Positions 1 through 6,465 of a stretch of DNA of 7,851 nucleotides are shown piece by piece. Source of the DNA: Clostridiales bacterium (GTDB lineage: Bacteria; Bacillota; Clostridia; Oscillospirales; Acutalibacteraceae); contig JAJQDK010000012.1 in NCBI GenBank assembly GCA_021202245.1, positions 1-7,851 of the forward strand, written 5' to 3'. Both the position numbers and the translations under genes were made by a program. The notes beneath the pieces are model-generated. The model saw nothing but the letters and a program-made list of their open reading frames with translations, was not told where the DNA came from and made no database searches. Within the stretch, counting starts at the first letter, position 1, and every line of letters begins with the position of its first letter.

Positions 1-80
1 AAAGTGAAGCATAGTAAGCGTTTCCTTTATGGGATAAATGGCTGTTTTGTGATATACGACATCAGAACTTTACGTTTTCT

Positions 81-126
81 CTCCCTCCGTCACGCTTTGC
101 GTGACACCTCCCTCGTCAGAGGGAGG
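81..126. repeat. Double-hairpin intergenic repeat-like element
   Basis: Two perfect hairpins lie one base apart. The first has 7-bp arms GTCACGC/GCGTGAC around a TTT loop (89-105). The second has 8-bp arms CCTCCCTC/GAGGGAGG around a 4-base loop (107-126). A further CTCCCTCC at 81-88 could pair with the last arm as an alternative. From memory, similar CTCCCTC...GAGGGAGG modules recur between genes in gut Clostridia, so an interspersed repeat is likely. No T-tract follows on either strand, so it is not a standard terminator. Confidence 0.5.
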
Positions 127-271
127 CACGGGCTGCGGTGGATAATTATATCTCAGTACACAGAGGTATACGTTGCGGCAATGGCGGTCAGTGACTTTTC
201 TGCGGAAACGGCAAACACTTTTAGGCTAAAATCGACAGGCAAATTAACAGGCAAAGCATACCCGAAATTCT

Positions 272-395
272 CGATTTAAATCGGAGCAACGCTCTGTCAA
301 GCTCGCTTGAAACAGAGCTTGCGATAGATTGCAACTTGCAAAGGGGAGCGTTAGCTCCTCAGTGTTTCAGTGGGAGATTACAACTCCCACTGAAA
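272..395. repeat. Cluster of four inverted repeats
   Basis: In order: a 12-bp perfect palindrome CGATTTAAATCG (272-283); a long hairpin with arms GCTCTGT-CAAGC / GCTTG-AA-ACAGAGC (291-318), broken only by a 2-base bulge; a short GGAGC-gtta-GCTCC hairpin (345-358); and a perfect 12-bp stem TTTCAGTGGGAG/CTCCCACTGAAA with a 7-base loop (365-395). None is followed by a run of T on either strand. The density of perfect stems suggests a structured repeat element or a non-autonomous mobile element remnant. I do not recognise a named RNA family. Confidence 0.45.
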
Positions 396-444
396 TGATG
401 AATGGCACCCGCCGCCTTAGTGGTGGGGGGACATCTTTGCATAA

Positions 445-695
445 GTTATTACTAAAATAATTGCGGTAAAATACCAAAGATTAACCGACATTTTAACAAC
501 CAATCAACCTGCAATTAACCTCCAATTAACCGACAACTAACCACAATTAAAGAAAGTAAAGAATATAAAGAATGGAAGAAAGAAAAGAATAATATATATA
601 CGTCAACTCCGGTTGACAGATGTGCGCCCTTTGGTAATCAATCTGTGATAAATTTTAATAATTATTTTAAATTTGAAAATTCAGCGGTGAAGTAA
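445..695 (+). pseudogene. Remnant of phage-type replication protein (replisome organiser/DnaD-like linker)
   Basis: Two overlapping open frames read as one low-complexity protein segment if a single frame change is allowed near 519-540. The first (445-540) contains LTTNQPAINLQLTDN. The second (519-695) continues with QLTTIKESKEYKEWKKEKNN, then TSTPVD, and ends at TAA 693-695. Runs of TTNQP/LTDN followed by a Lys/Glu-rich stretch are typical of the linker between the N-terminal winged-helix and C-terminal DnaD-like regions of replisome-organiser proteins in Firmicutes phages and mobile elements. No start codon, N-terminal domain or C-terminal domain is present, so this is a decayed fragment. 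Assignment rests on compositional pattern only. A chance AT-rich tract is the alternative. Confidence 0.42.
501..550 (+). repeat. 11-bp tandem repeat, about 4.5 copies
   Basis: Successive units starting at 501, 512, 523, 534 and 544 follow the pattern CAAYYAACCNN, with one 10-base unit and a partial last unit. The period is not a multiple of three, so gain or loss of units would shift the reading frame of the overlapping protein remnant. An iteron array is possible in principle, but the overlap with a recognisable TNQP-like coding remnant makes degenerate coding repeats more likely. Confidence 0.5.
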
Positions 696-746
696 AATCG
701 AAGCTAAACAACGGATTGCCTTGCTTAATTTACTCTGCGGCACCGG

Positions 747-1310
747 TTAAAAGGAAATTACGCCCAAATGCTCCAGCAGGATTTTTATTCCCATAAGAAT
801 AAGCGCTGCGCCGCCCACGAACTCAGCCTTTGACTTGAATTTAACCCCGAAAACATTTCCTATTTTAATTCCGATTGCAGAAAGTACGAAGGTCGTAATG
901 CCTATAAGACTGACCGCAGGGGCAATCTCAATGCTCAGACAGGCAAAGGTAACGCCCACGGCGAGGGCGTCTATGCTTGTCGCAACCGCTAGGGGGAGCA
1001 TGGTTTTAAAGGAAAACGAGTCGTTGAGCTCATCCGGCTTGCCGAAAGACTCTCTTATCATATTTGCGCCTATCAAAGCGAGAAGCACGAACGCAATCCA
1101 GTGGTCAACGCTTGTGATAAGCCACTCAAACTGTCTGCCCAAAAAATAGCCGAGGAGCGGCATCGCTGCCTGAAATCCGCCGAAGTACAGCCCCACAATC
1201 ATTGCGTGCTTGAATTTCAGCTTGTTTACCGACAATCCTTTGCATATTGACACCGCAAAAGCGTCCATAGAAAGTCCGACCGCAATAATAAACAATTCCC
1301 AAAAGCTCAT
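747..1310 (-). CDS. mntP: Putative manganese efflux pump MntP
   Basis: This is a 187-aa integral membrane protein of the MntP (formerly DUF204/YebN) family, which exports Mn2+ from the cytoplasm to prevent manganese toxicity; about 190 aa is usual. It is an internal duplication of two three-helix halves. Each half shows the family signature with a conserved aspartate: GLSMDAFAVS (residues 12-21, Asp16) and ATSIDALAVG (110-119, Asp114). Other landmarks are the FGGFQAAMPLLGYFLG helix (43-58) and the C-terminal GGAALILMGIKILLEH helix. The ATG at 1310 is preceded by GGAGGA seven bases upstream. The gene is alone, with its own promoter and a manganese-sensing riboswitch upstream, which agrees with the function. 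I found no clear intrinsic terminator downstream (below 747). Confidence 0.95.
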   Translation of the reverse strand: MSFWELFIIAVGLSMDAFAVSICKGLSVNKLKFKHAMIVGLYFGGFQAAMPLLGYFLGRQFEWLITSVDHWIAFVLLALIGANMIRESFGKPDELNDSFSFKTMLPLAVATSIDALAVGVTFACLSIEIAPAVSLIGITTFVLSAIGIKIGNVFGVKFKSKAEFVGGAALILMGIKILLEHLGVISF

Positions 1311-1397
1311 AATCAGTCCTCCGTTTGTTTTGTGTTTTAATTGATAGCTATGCCTGTATGCCGCTTAATGTTATCTGCCCCAAGCTAAAATGCAAAT

Positions 1398-1435
1398 AAA
1401 AAAGACTTCTATTGCTGCTATGCAATAAAAGTCTT
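1398..1435 (-). terminator. Intrinsic terminator in the mntP leader (riboswitch expression platform)
   Basis: On the minus strand, arms AAGACTTTTATTGC and GCAATAGAAGTCTT (1422-1435 and 1402-1415) form a 14-bp stem with one G-U pair around a 6-base loop, followed directly by a short U-tract (1401-1398) and then AUUU. The 5' arm shares bases 1427-1435 with the 3' strand of the riboswitch P1 helix, so the two structures exclude each other. Manganese binding should hold the aptamer together and let transcription proceed into mntP; without it the terminator forms. Confidence 0.85.
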
Positions 1436-1516
1436 GTTCTTTAAGATACAACCGATACCTTAAACGGTATGATGTGTCGATTTGCATCACAGATTATCTG
1501 TGAACTACTCCCTTTT
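1427..1516 (-). promoter_or_regulatory. yybP-ykoY family Mn2+ riboswitch aptamer
   Basis: Read on the minus strand, the leader opens with AAAAGGGAGTAG and ends with AACAAGACTTTT, matching the conserved 5' GGGGAGUAG and 3' AGCAAGACCUUU strands of the yybP-ykoY class. In between are an ACAGAT-AATCTGT stem-loop, the AAATCGACACATC segment, a hairpin ATACC/GGTAT, and CGGTTG, which can pair back to AAATCG. This is the expected arrangement of two coaxial legs. The family senses Mn2+ and commonly controls MntP-type exporters, exactly the gene found downstream. It is probably a transcriptional ON switch because its 3' strand overlaps a terminator arm. Confidence 0.88.
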
Positions 1517-1526
1517 AGGTATATTT

Positions 1527-1555
1527 ATTTTATCAAACGGCTTGCAAATTGTCAA
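1527..1555 (-). promoter_or_regulatory. SigA-type promoter of mntP
   Basis: On the minus strand there is a perfect -35 box TTGACA (1550-1555), a 17-bp spacer and a -10 box TAAAAT (1527-1532). Transcription would begin near 1520, a few bases before the riboswitch aptamer starts, which supports both calls. A 13-bp palindrome, CGTAAATTTTACG (about 1565-1577), lies just upstream of the -35; whether it is an operator is unknown. Confidence 0.85.
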
Positions 1556-1587
1556 GCAAATTTGCGTAAATTTTACGTGATTTTCTC

Positions 1588-1629
1588 AAAAATATCGGCA
1601 CAGCCGATTTGCCGTCAGGCTGTGCCGAT
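1588..1629 (-). terminator. Strong intrinsic terminator ending the secreted-protein cluster
   Basis: Minus-strand hairpin with perfect 12-bp GC-rich arms ATCGGCACAGCC/GGCTGTGCCGAT (1618-1629 and 1594-1605) around a 12-base loop, followed by A then five T (1593-1588). It begins 44 bases after the stop codon at 1674 and marks the downstream end of the five-gene array, separating it from the mntP promoter. Confidence 0.9.
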
Positions 1630-1673
1630 TGTCACTCAAAATTCAGCTTTAATCAAAGCTTTCGGCGTTGCTC

Positions 1674-3155
1674 TTAATATGTTGTGCCATTGATTGTAAG
1701 AGCTGTGCCGTCAGTCTGAGTTGTGATTGTGTAATCTGTGTCGGATGTAATTGTGGTTGTTGTTCCGTCGTTAGCAGCTGCGTAAATCTGAGGAATTGCG
1801 CTGTAGAGTGTTGATTCGGGAGCTGTAAGAGTTGTGTTGGAAATGTTTACTGTTACATCGTCTGTGTAGGCTGTAGCGTTGTCGCCTATAACAAGAGCAG
1901 CCATAGGAACCTCGTTGCCCGAGCCCCAACGACCCGTAAGATGCGTAGCTCCGCCGCAATACTCACTTGTGGTAGCGATTGTGCTGTCTGTGATGTTTGC
2001 AGAGCCGTCACGGATGATAGCGCCCTGACGTTCAGCTGTAAGGGTTGAATTTGTAATATTAACAGTACCTGCAATGTTAAAGAGAAGAGCTGTTGAGTCG
2101 TAATCGTCGTCAACCTTTTCTTCTACCGTAAGGGTTGAGTTTGTGATGTTAATAACAACATTTGCGCCGCTTCCTATTACAGATGCGTTTGTTGAAACTG
2201 CATAGTTGCCGATAGATGTGATTGTGGTATCAACAATATTGAGAGCGGCATCCTCTGTGCCCTGCTCAACATTGATGGGTACTGTTGTTGTCATATCAAC
2301 ATCGCTCAGTGTAACTGCGTCGCCCTCTTCAACTGCGATTGATACTGTGTTGGTGCCAACGTATATCAATTCGCCGTTTTCGATAGTAAGCTCATTGCCG
2401 TTAGTGGTGATGGATGAGCTGCCGGTAACTGTCAATGTGTTGTCGTCAAGGTCGATAGTGTTTTCAGCCTGCAAAGCTGCGTTAAGAGCGCTTGCTGATA
2501 CCGATGAGTCGCCGCTGACTGTAACTGTTTCGCCCTCATTAGCTGCAATTGCTTCTGTAAGTGAGCTGTAGGCTGTGGTTGTGCCGCCTACCGTTACGGT
2601 AGCGCCTATGAATGCCTGCGCATATGCCTCTACTGCATCTGTAAACGAAGCCTGCTGAATTGCATAAGCTGTGAATGCAAGCGTTACGTCTGAAGCATTT
2701 GCCAAGTCTTCATTTGTAAGAGATGAGTCGTAGGAAACAGTGTTGCCTGCCAATACGTCAAATGTTTCGTTTGTGTCTGCATCAACTGCGCGATAATAAA
2801 CATTATCATAGCCGTCAAGCTTTGTCCAACCGCTGTCGATTGAGTAGGTTACCAAGCCCTGAGTGTTGTCATCAACAACAACATAAACATATGCTGCAAC
2901 TGTGGTATCAACAGTTACCTGAGGGTCTTTTGTTTCGGATGTGCCGGGGATAATCTCAAATTCTGTTTTGCTCTCGTCGATGTCTACGCTAACTTCATTT
3001 GAGTTATCAAAGGTGTTGGTTATGGTGTTTGTGTTGTCCTGCAAATAAGCGATTGAAGCGCCGCCTATCAAGAGGAGGGCTGCCAATGCCACTGCAAGCG
3101 CAGAGGTTAGGACTTTGCTTTTGGTTGTTTTGGTTTTCGAGTTTGTTTCTGACAT
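1674..3155 (-). CDS. SipW-type secreted protein: TasA-like module plus beta-helix repeats (paralog C)
   Basis: Predicted secreted surface or fibre protein of 493 aa. The signal peptide has a hydrophobic core at about residues 15-35 and ends GGASIA|YLQD (cleavage after Ala36), followed ten residues on by NTF, the pattern of TasA/CalY/camelysin pre-proteins cut by SipW. A TasA-like module follows (about 37-178) with PGTSETKDP, AYVYVVV and an AFTAYAIQ strand. An AYSSLTEAIAANEGETV motif leads into Asn/Thr-rich repeats such as ITNSTLT and LTIENGEL (about 230-490), probably a right-handed beta-helix. WGSGN near residue 410 is shared with the neighbouring paralog. There is no sortase motif. A longer frame from an ATG at 3164 exists, but GAAAGG abuts that ATG and sits nine bases before the ATG at 3155, and the 3155 start aligns with the paralogs. 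Confidence 0.85.
   Translation of the reverse strand: MSETNSKTKTTKSKVLTSALAVALAALLLIGGASIAYLQDNTNTITNTFDNSNEVSVDIDESKTEFEIIPGTSETKDPQVTVDTTVAAYVYVVVDDNTQGLVTYSIDSGWTKLDGYDNVYYRAVDADTNETFDVLAGNTVSYDSSLTNEDLANASDVTLAFTAYAIQQASFTDAVEAYAQAFIGATVTVGGTTTAYSSLTEAIAANEGETVTVSGDSSVSASALNAALQAENTIDLDDNTLTVTGSSSITTNGNELTIENGELIYVGTNTVSIAVEEGDAVTLSDVDMTTTVPINVEQGTEDAALNIVDTTITSIGNYAVSTNASVIGSGANVVINITNSTLTVEEKVDDDYDSTALLFNIAGTVNITNSTLTAERQGAIIRDGSANITDSTIATTSEYCGGATHLTGRWGSGNEVPMAALVIGDNATAYTDDVTVNISNTTLTAPESTLYSAIPQIYAAANDGTTTTITSDTDYTITTQTDGTALTINGTTY
3035..3070 (-). repeat. Direct repeat copy 1 in paralog signal-peptide region
   Basis: A 36-base segment that is identical except for one base to 4701-4736. 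Both encode the end of the hydrophobic core and the cleavage site of the secreted paralogs. A second shared block, ACTGCAAGCGCAGAGGTTA, lies at 3091-3109 and 4757-4775, and GTGCCGGGGATAATCTCAAA recurs at 2941-2960 and from 4610, with a near copy at about 6226. These reflect recent duplication or gene conversion. Confidence 0.85.
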
Positions 3156-3242
3156 TCTTTTCATCCTTTCAAGATTTTTTGGTTTGTTGTAATTCAGTAC
3201 GGCAAGCGCTGCTCCATGACATGAGAAATATAAAAGTATTTT

Positions 3243-3248
3243 ATTATA
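3243..3248 (-). promoter_or_regulatory. Possible -10 box of an internal promoter for the last paralog
   Basis: A perfect TATAAT is present on the minus strand in the gap between the last two genes, about 90 bases before the start at 3155. No good TTGACA lies 17 bases upstream (the sequence there is TTTAGC), so activity is uncertain. Just upstream are a tandem duplicate CGTACAC-CGTACAC and a small GAGC-ttta-GCTC hairpin without a T-tract. I see no terminator in this gap, so read-through from the upstream operon is also possible. Confidence 0.35.
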
Positions 3249-3309
3249 TGTGTACGGTGTACGGAGCTAAAGCTCGCCGACTGAAAATTATTTGTTTAGT
3301 CTGTAAGGT

Positions 3310-4812
3310 TTACCTCTGTGTAGTCGGTTTCGCCCTGTACAATTTTGCCGAGGCTACAGGAGGAATCGTAATTGAGGATAGCCTTGTTGGGGTGGTATTG
3401 GTTGTCGGATAGGTTACTCCGCCGTAGAGATATACACCCCTTGAGTTTGTCAATGTTTCATCATATGTGCAGGTAACACCGCTGAGGGTTACTGTTGCAT
3501 CGCCTGAATAGGAGCCGTTGCGGTTTCCTATTGTCAGGACTGCTGTTGCTACGGCATTGCCGCTGCCCCAATTTATATTATCATACGAAGTCCAAACATC
3601 CTCGTCTGTCTGGGTGTTGATAAGCTCAGTGTCGGAAATGTTTGCCGTGCCCGCACGAACTATTACAGTCTGGCGGTCGCCGGTAATTGTGGAATCCGAA
3701 ACATTCATTGTGCAGGGAACATTGATTAAAATTCCGCAGGCTGCACCGTAAAGCGTGGAATTCTCAACATTTATCACGCAGTTGTAATTGTCTGCGCTTG
3801 CCGCATTGGTTGCGATTGCATAGCTGCCTGTAGCGGAAATGTCGGAGTTGATTACATTTACCTCGGTTGCGTCGCCTCTCGGATAGAGCAAAGCGCCTGT
3901 TGTGGTTGCCGTTACGTTTTCCAGGGTAAGTGTAGCGCCGCTTCTGACAGCAAAGGTCGCTGCTGCTGCACTGCTGCTGCCTGTAGCAGCTTCAATAGTA
4001 CCGTTTTCAATAGTTAAGTCGGTTTTGCTGACGGTAGTTGAATAAGTTGACGTAAGCGACAAGGTATGGCTGTTAAGGTCAACGGTTATTTCTTTGTCCT
4101 TTGAAGAGGTAAAATAACTAACGGAGGTATCCTTGTTAAGCTCTATAGTTGATCCGTCCGCTGCATTGCTGATTGCGGATGAAAGGCTTGTGTAGGTTGT
4201 AACCGTGCCGTCAGCAGCTACTGTCATTGCTGTTGCGCTTGCTGCGGTGTAAGCGTTCTGAGCTTTTTCAGCCTCGTCTGCGCCGCTAAAAGGCTCTGCC
4301 TGAATAGCGTATGCCGTAAACGCAAGAGTTACCTTGCCCGATGCCGCTGCCAAATCCTCGTTTGTGAGTGAAGCATCGTAGGAAACATTATTATTGAGAA
4401 GAACCGAGTAGCTCTGCTCGTTGTCGCTGCCTGTTACCTTGCGGTAATAGATGTTTGTAGTGGCTACGCCGCTTGTTGTAGATTTCAGAAGCGTCCAGCC
4501 GTCGGCTATTTCATAGTCTACAAGACCCTGCGTTCTGTCGACTACCTTTACAAATACATACGAGTCAACAGTGGCTGTAACGGTTACTGTAGGATTCTTT
4601 TCCTCGCTTGTGCCGGGGATAATCTCAAATTCTGTTTCATCCTCGGTGAGGTCTACGTTAACACTGTTTGTTTCAAAGGTATTTGTTACGGTTGGTGTGC
4701 TGTCCTGCAAGTAAGCGATTGAAGCGCCGCCTATCAGCAGAACGGCTGCAAGCGCTACTGCAAGCGCAGAGGTTAAAACTTTTTTCTTGGTTGTTTTTGA
4801 GCTTGAATTCAT
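3310..4812 (-). CDS. SipW-type secreted protein: TasA-like module plus beta-helix repeats, C-terminus frameshifted (paralog B)
   Basis: As read, 500 aa. The signal peptide ends GGASIA|YLQD (after Ala33), with NTF ten residues later. The TasA-like module (about 34-175) has PGTSEEKNP, SYVFVKVVD, GLVDYEIADGW, SYDASLTNEDLAAAS and AFTAYAIQ. A TYTSLSSAISNAADGSTIEL motif leads into beta-helix-like repeats (about 240-470), with INWGSGN at about 413-419. The last 25 residues are unlike the family. One base added in the C-run at 3389-3392 opens a frame from NKAILNYD through GETDYTEVNLTD to a stop at 3296-3298, which resembles the SDTDYTITTQTD end of the next gene. Intact length would be about 505 aa. 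This is a sequencing error or a real slippage mutation. GGAGGGAG supports the ATG start at 4812. Confidence 0.82.
   Translation of the reverse strand: MNSSSKTTKKKVLTSALAVALAAVLLIGGASIAYLQDSTPTVTNTFETNSVNVDLTEDETEFEIIPGTSEEKNPTVTVTATVDSYVFVKVVDRTQGLVDYEIADGWTLLKSTTSGVATTNIYYRKVTGSDNEQSYSVLLNNNVSYDASLTNEDLAAASGKVTLAFTAYAIQAEPFSGADEAEKAQNAYTAASATAMTVAADGTVTTYTSLSSAISNAADGSTIELNKDTSVSYFTSSKDKEITVDLNSHTLSLTSTYSTTVSKTDLTIENGTIEAATGSSSAAAATFAVRSGATLTLENVTATTTGALLYPRGDATEVNVINSDISATGSYAIATNAASADNYNCVINVENSTLYGAACGILINVPCTMNVSDSTITGDRQTVIVRAGTANISDTELINTQTDEDVWTSYDNINWGSGNAVATAVLTIGNRNGSYSGDATVTLSGVTCTYDETLTNSRGVYLYGGVTYPTTNTTPTRLSSITIPPVASAKLYRAKPTTQR
4701..4736 (-). repeat. Direct repeat copy 2 in paralog signal-peptide region
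   Basis: Partner of 3035-3070, with a single base difference over 36 bases, about 1.67 kb apart in the same orientation. Recombination between the copies would delete one paralog or fuse two in frame. Confidence 0.85.
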
Positions 4813-4842
4813 AATTTTACTCCCTCCGTATTGATTTAGGTT

Positions 4843-6441
4843 TTATGCTCCGTAGGCTACGTCTGCTCCGCTCACGGTGAAGTAGGAAGCGTAGGCTGCG
4901 GGAAGATAAATATCGGCTGTCAAGCTGTCCAAGCTGCTGAATGTGCCGCCCGTAACGGTAACGGCAGCGGTCTGCGTGTAATTTGCCCGCTTATATCCGC
5001 TCACCGCATAGCTGTAGGTGCTTGAGATTGTACCGCCCGAAATATTTACGTTTGAATCTCCGTAGCCGTTGGCAAGAATAATTGCCGAACCGTCATAATA
5101 TATTCCGTCCGATACGCCGTAGCTGCTCGGGTCAAATTCATCGGGAACTCCGATTTCATTGCCTGTGCCCAAAACCGTTCCGCCCGTAATATTGAGCGTA
5201 CCGTTGCTTATGCCTATTCCGGCATAGCCCGTGATTGTTCCTCCGTAAACATTCATCACGCCGTTTTTGGGATGATAAACGGCAATTTCATTTTCCGCCG
5301 ATACTTCGGCGCCGTCATAGATATTTATCTCAGTTGTTCCGGCATAGCTTGTGCTTCCGGTGCCCGATATTGCCTGACCGCCCGAAGCGGACGAGGTAAC
5401 CGTACCGTAAACATTCAGCGTAGTTTTGTCGGCTGCATCGGTTGCCCACAGTGTGATTGCGGTTTCCGCAGTCGAGGGCGCCGTTACGGTGGAATCGGCA
5501 TCAATCGTCAGCGTGCTGTTGTCGGAAATTTGAATAGGTGTATTTTTTGTACTTGTTACTTCGACATCCTCAAGGGTAACCGTGCCGTCCGTCACCGTAA
5601 GCGCAATGTTGCTTCCGCTTTTCAGCGTGCCGTTGGTAATGGTAACAACTGCGTCGCCCGATACCGCAATGGTATTTTTGGTGGCGCTGTTCAGTATATT
5701 GCCGCCCAAGTCAATGGTTATGTCGCTTGTCACGCTTAATGACGAGGTCGTAGTTTGTGTGCTGCCGGATGTGTTTGTTACTGTTTCGCCGTCAGTTGCC
5801 TTTTTTATGGCAGTGCTGAAGCTTGTGTATGTGGTAGCGGTTCCGTTAGTGTGTTCAACAACGGCTTTTGCGCCGGTATCGGTTGCATAAGCTGTTGCTG
5901 CCGAGCTAAAGGAGTCTTTCTGAATAGCACGAGCCGTAAATGCAAGCGTTACATCGCTCGCAGCTGCCAAATCCTCATTTGTGAGGCTTGCGTCATAGGA
6001 AACGGTATCTCCCTTGAGTATCTGCAGCTCCTGCTCATTGTCGCTGCCCGTTACCTCTCGGTAATAAACATAGGTTGTAACGCCCTTTGAGGTGGTTTCG
6101 GAAAGCAAAATCCATCCGTCGGCTATTTCATAGTTTACAAGACCCTGAGTGTTGTCTGTTACCTCAACATATACATATGCGTCAACTGTAGCCGTAACCG
6201 TTGCGGTCGGGTTCTTGGTTTCACTTGTGCCGGGGATAATTTCAAATTCCGTTTTGTCCTCGGAAAGGTCTATTTCTACCTTTGCCGAGTTGCTGAAGGT
6301 GTTGGTTAATTGGGGGGTTTCGTCCTGAAGATATGCAAGCGTTGTGCCGACGATTACCAACATAACCTCCAAAGCTATTGCAATAGCAGCGGTTAAAACC
6401 CTGAGCGTGGGTGGTTTAGATTTTGAGTCTGTTTCAGCCAA
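4843..6441 (-). CDS. SipW-type secreted protein: TasA-like module plus long repeat domain (paralog A)
   Basis: Predicted secreted protein of 532 aa with the same plan as the two downstream paralogs. The signal peptide ends VGTTLA|YLQD (after Ala36), with NTF ten residues later. The TasA-like module (about 37-180) has PGTSETKNP, AYVYVEVTDN, NYEIADGW and the SYDASLTNEDLAAAS block nearly identical to paralog B. A TYTSFSTAIKKATDGETV motif leads into Gly/Thr/Asn-rich repeats such as ITNGTLK, MNVYGGTIT, LNITGGTV, VNISGGTIS and VTVTGGTF (about 240-510), strongly suggesting a parallel beta-helix. An upstream ATG at 6459 is in frame, but GGGAGGGG lies after it and six bases before a TTG at 6441. The TTG start also makes the N-terminus (AETDSKSK) align with paralog C (SETNSKTK). 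A Glu (residue 25) inside the hydrophobic core is unusual. Confidence 0.85.
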   Translation of the reverse strand: MAETDSKSKPPTLRVLTAAIAIALEVMLVIVGTTLAYLQDETPQLTNTFSNSAKVEIDLSEDKTEFEIIPGTSETKNPTATVTATVDAYVYVEVTDNTQGLVNYEIADGWILLSETTSKGVTTYVYYREVTGSDNEQELQILKGDTVSYDASLTNEDLAAASDVTLAFTARAIQKDSFSSAATAYATDTGAKAVVEHTNGTATTYTSFSTAIKKATDGETVTNTSGSTQTTTSSLSVTSDITIDLGGNILNSATKNTIAVSGDAVVTITNGTLKSGSNIALTVTDGTVTLEDVEVTSTKNTPIQISDNSTLTIDADSTVTAPSTAETAITLWATDAADKTTLNVYGTVTSSASGGQAISGTGSTSYAGTTEINIYDGAEVSAENEIAVYHPKNGVMNVYGGTITGYAGIGISNGTLNITGGTVLGTGNEIGVPDEFDPSSYGVSDGIYYDGSAIILANGYGDSNVNISGGTISSTYSYAVSGYKRANYTQTAAVTVTGGTFSSLDSLTADIYLPAAYASYFTVSGADVAYGA

Positions 6442-6465
6442 AAAAGCCCCTCCCTTCATTTTGTT

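Larger units (their letters stand above)
1..444. other. Gene-poor, palindrome-rich stretch with no convincing gene
   Basis: No protein-coding gene is supported here. A 91-codon plus-strand frame at 4-279 is open, but it runs through a double hairpin (81-126), its translation has no recognisable domain, and no good ribosome binding site can precede it inside the window, so I treat it as chance. Other content is a set of inverted repeats (89-105, 107-126, 272-283, 291-318, 345-358, 365-395) and a short direct repeat of ACAGGCAAA near 236-255. This looks like degenerate mobile or repetitive DNA rather than a functional locus. Confidence 0.5.

Noticed and set aside
4..279. 91-codon plus-strand open frame
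   Set aside because: It runs through a double-hairpin repeat, has no visible ribosome binding site inside the window and no recognisable domain; its open state is likely chance.
501..600. Iteron array plus AT-rich tract as a replication origin
   Set aside because: The repeats read as the TNQP/LTDN linker of a protein remnant and no replication initiator gene is next to them.
602..617. GTCAAC-TCCG-GTTGAC hairpin with a UNCG-type tetraloop
   Set aside because: It is short, has no T-tract, and falls inside the replication-protein remnant (TSTPVD codons), so there is no support for a terminator or RNA gene.
1645..1660. AGCTTT-aatc-AAAGCT hairpin as the gene terminator
   Set aside because: It has only a 6-bp AT-rich stem without an adjoining T-run; the 12-bp hairpin at 1594-1629 is the convincing terminator.
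3264..3275. GAGC-ttta-GCTC hairpin as a terminator between the last two paralogs
   Set aside because: It has a four-pair stem and no following T-tract on the minus strand.
5272..5890. Long plus-strand frames opposite the 532-aa paralog
   Set aside because: These are shadows of a clear minus-strand gene with a signal peptide and repeats; the antisense translations show no domain.
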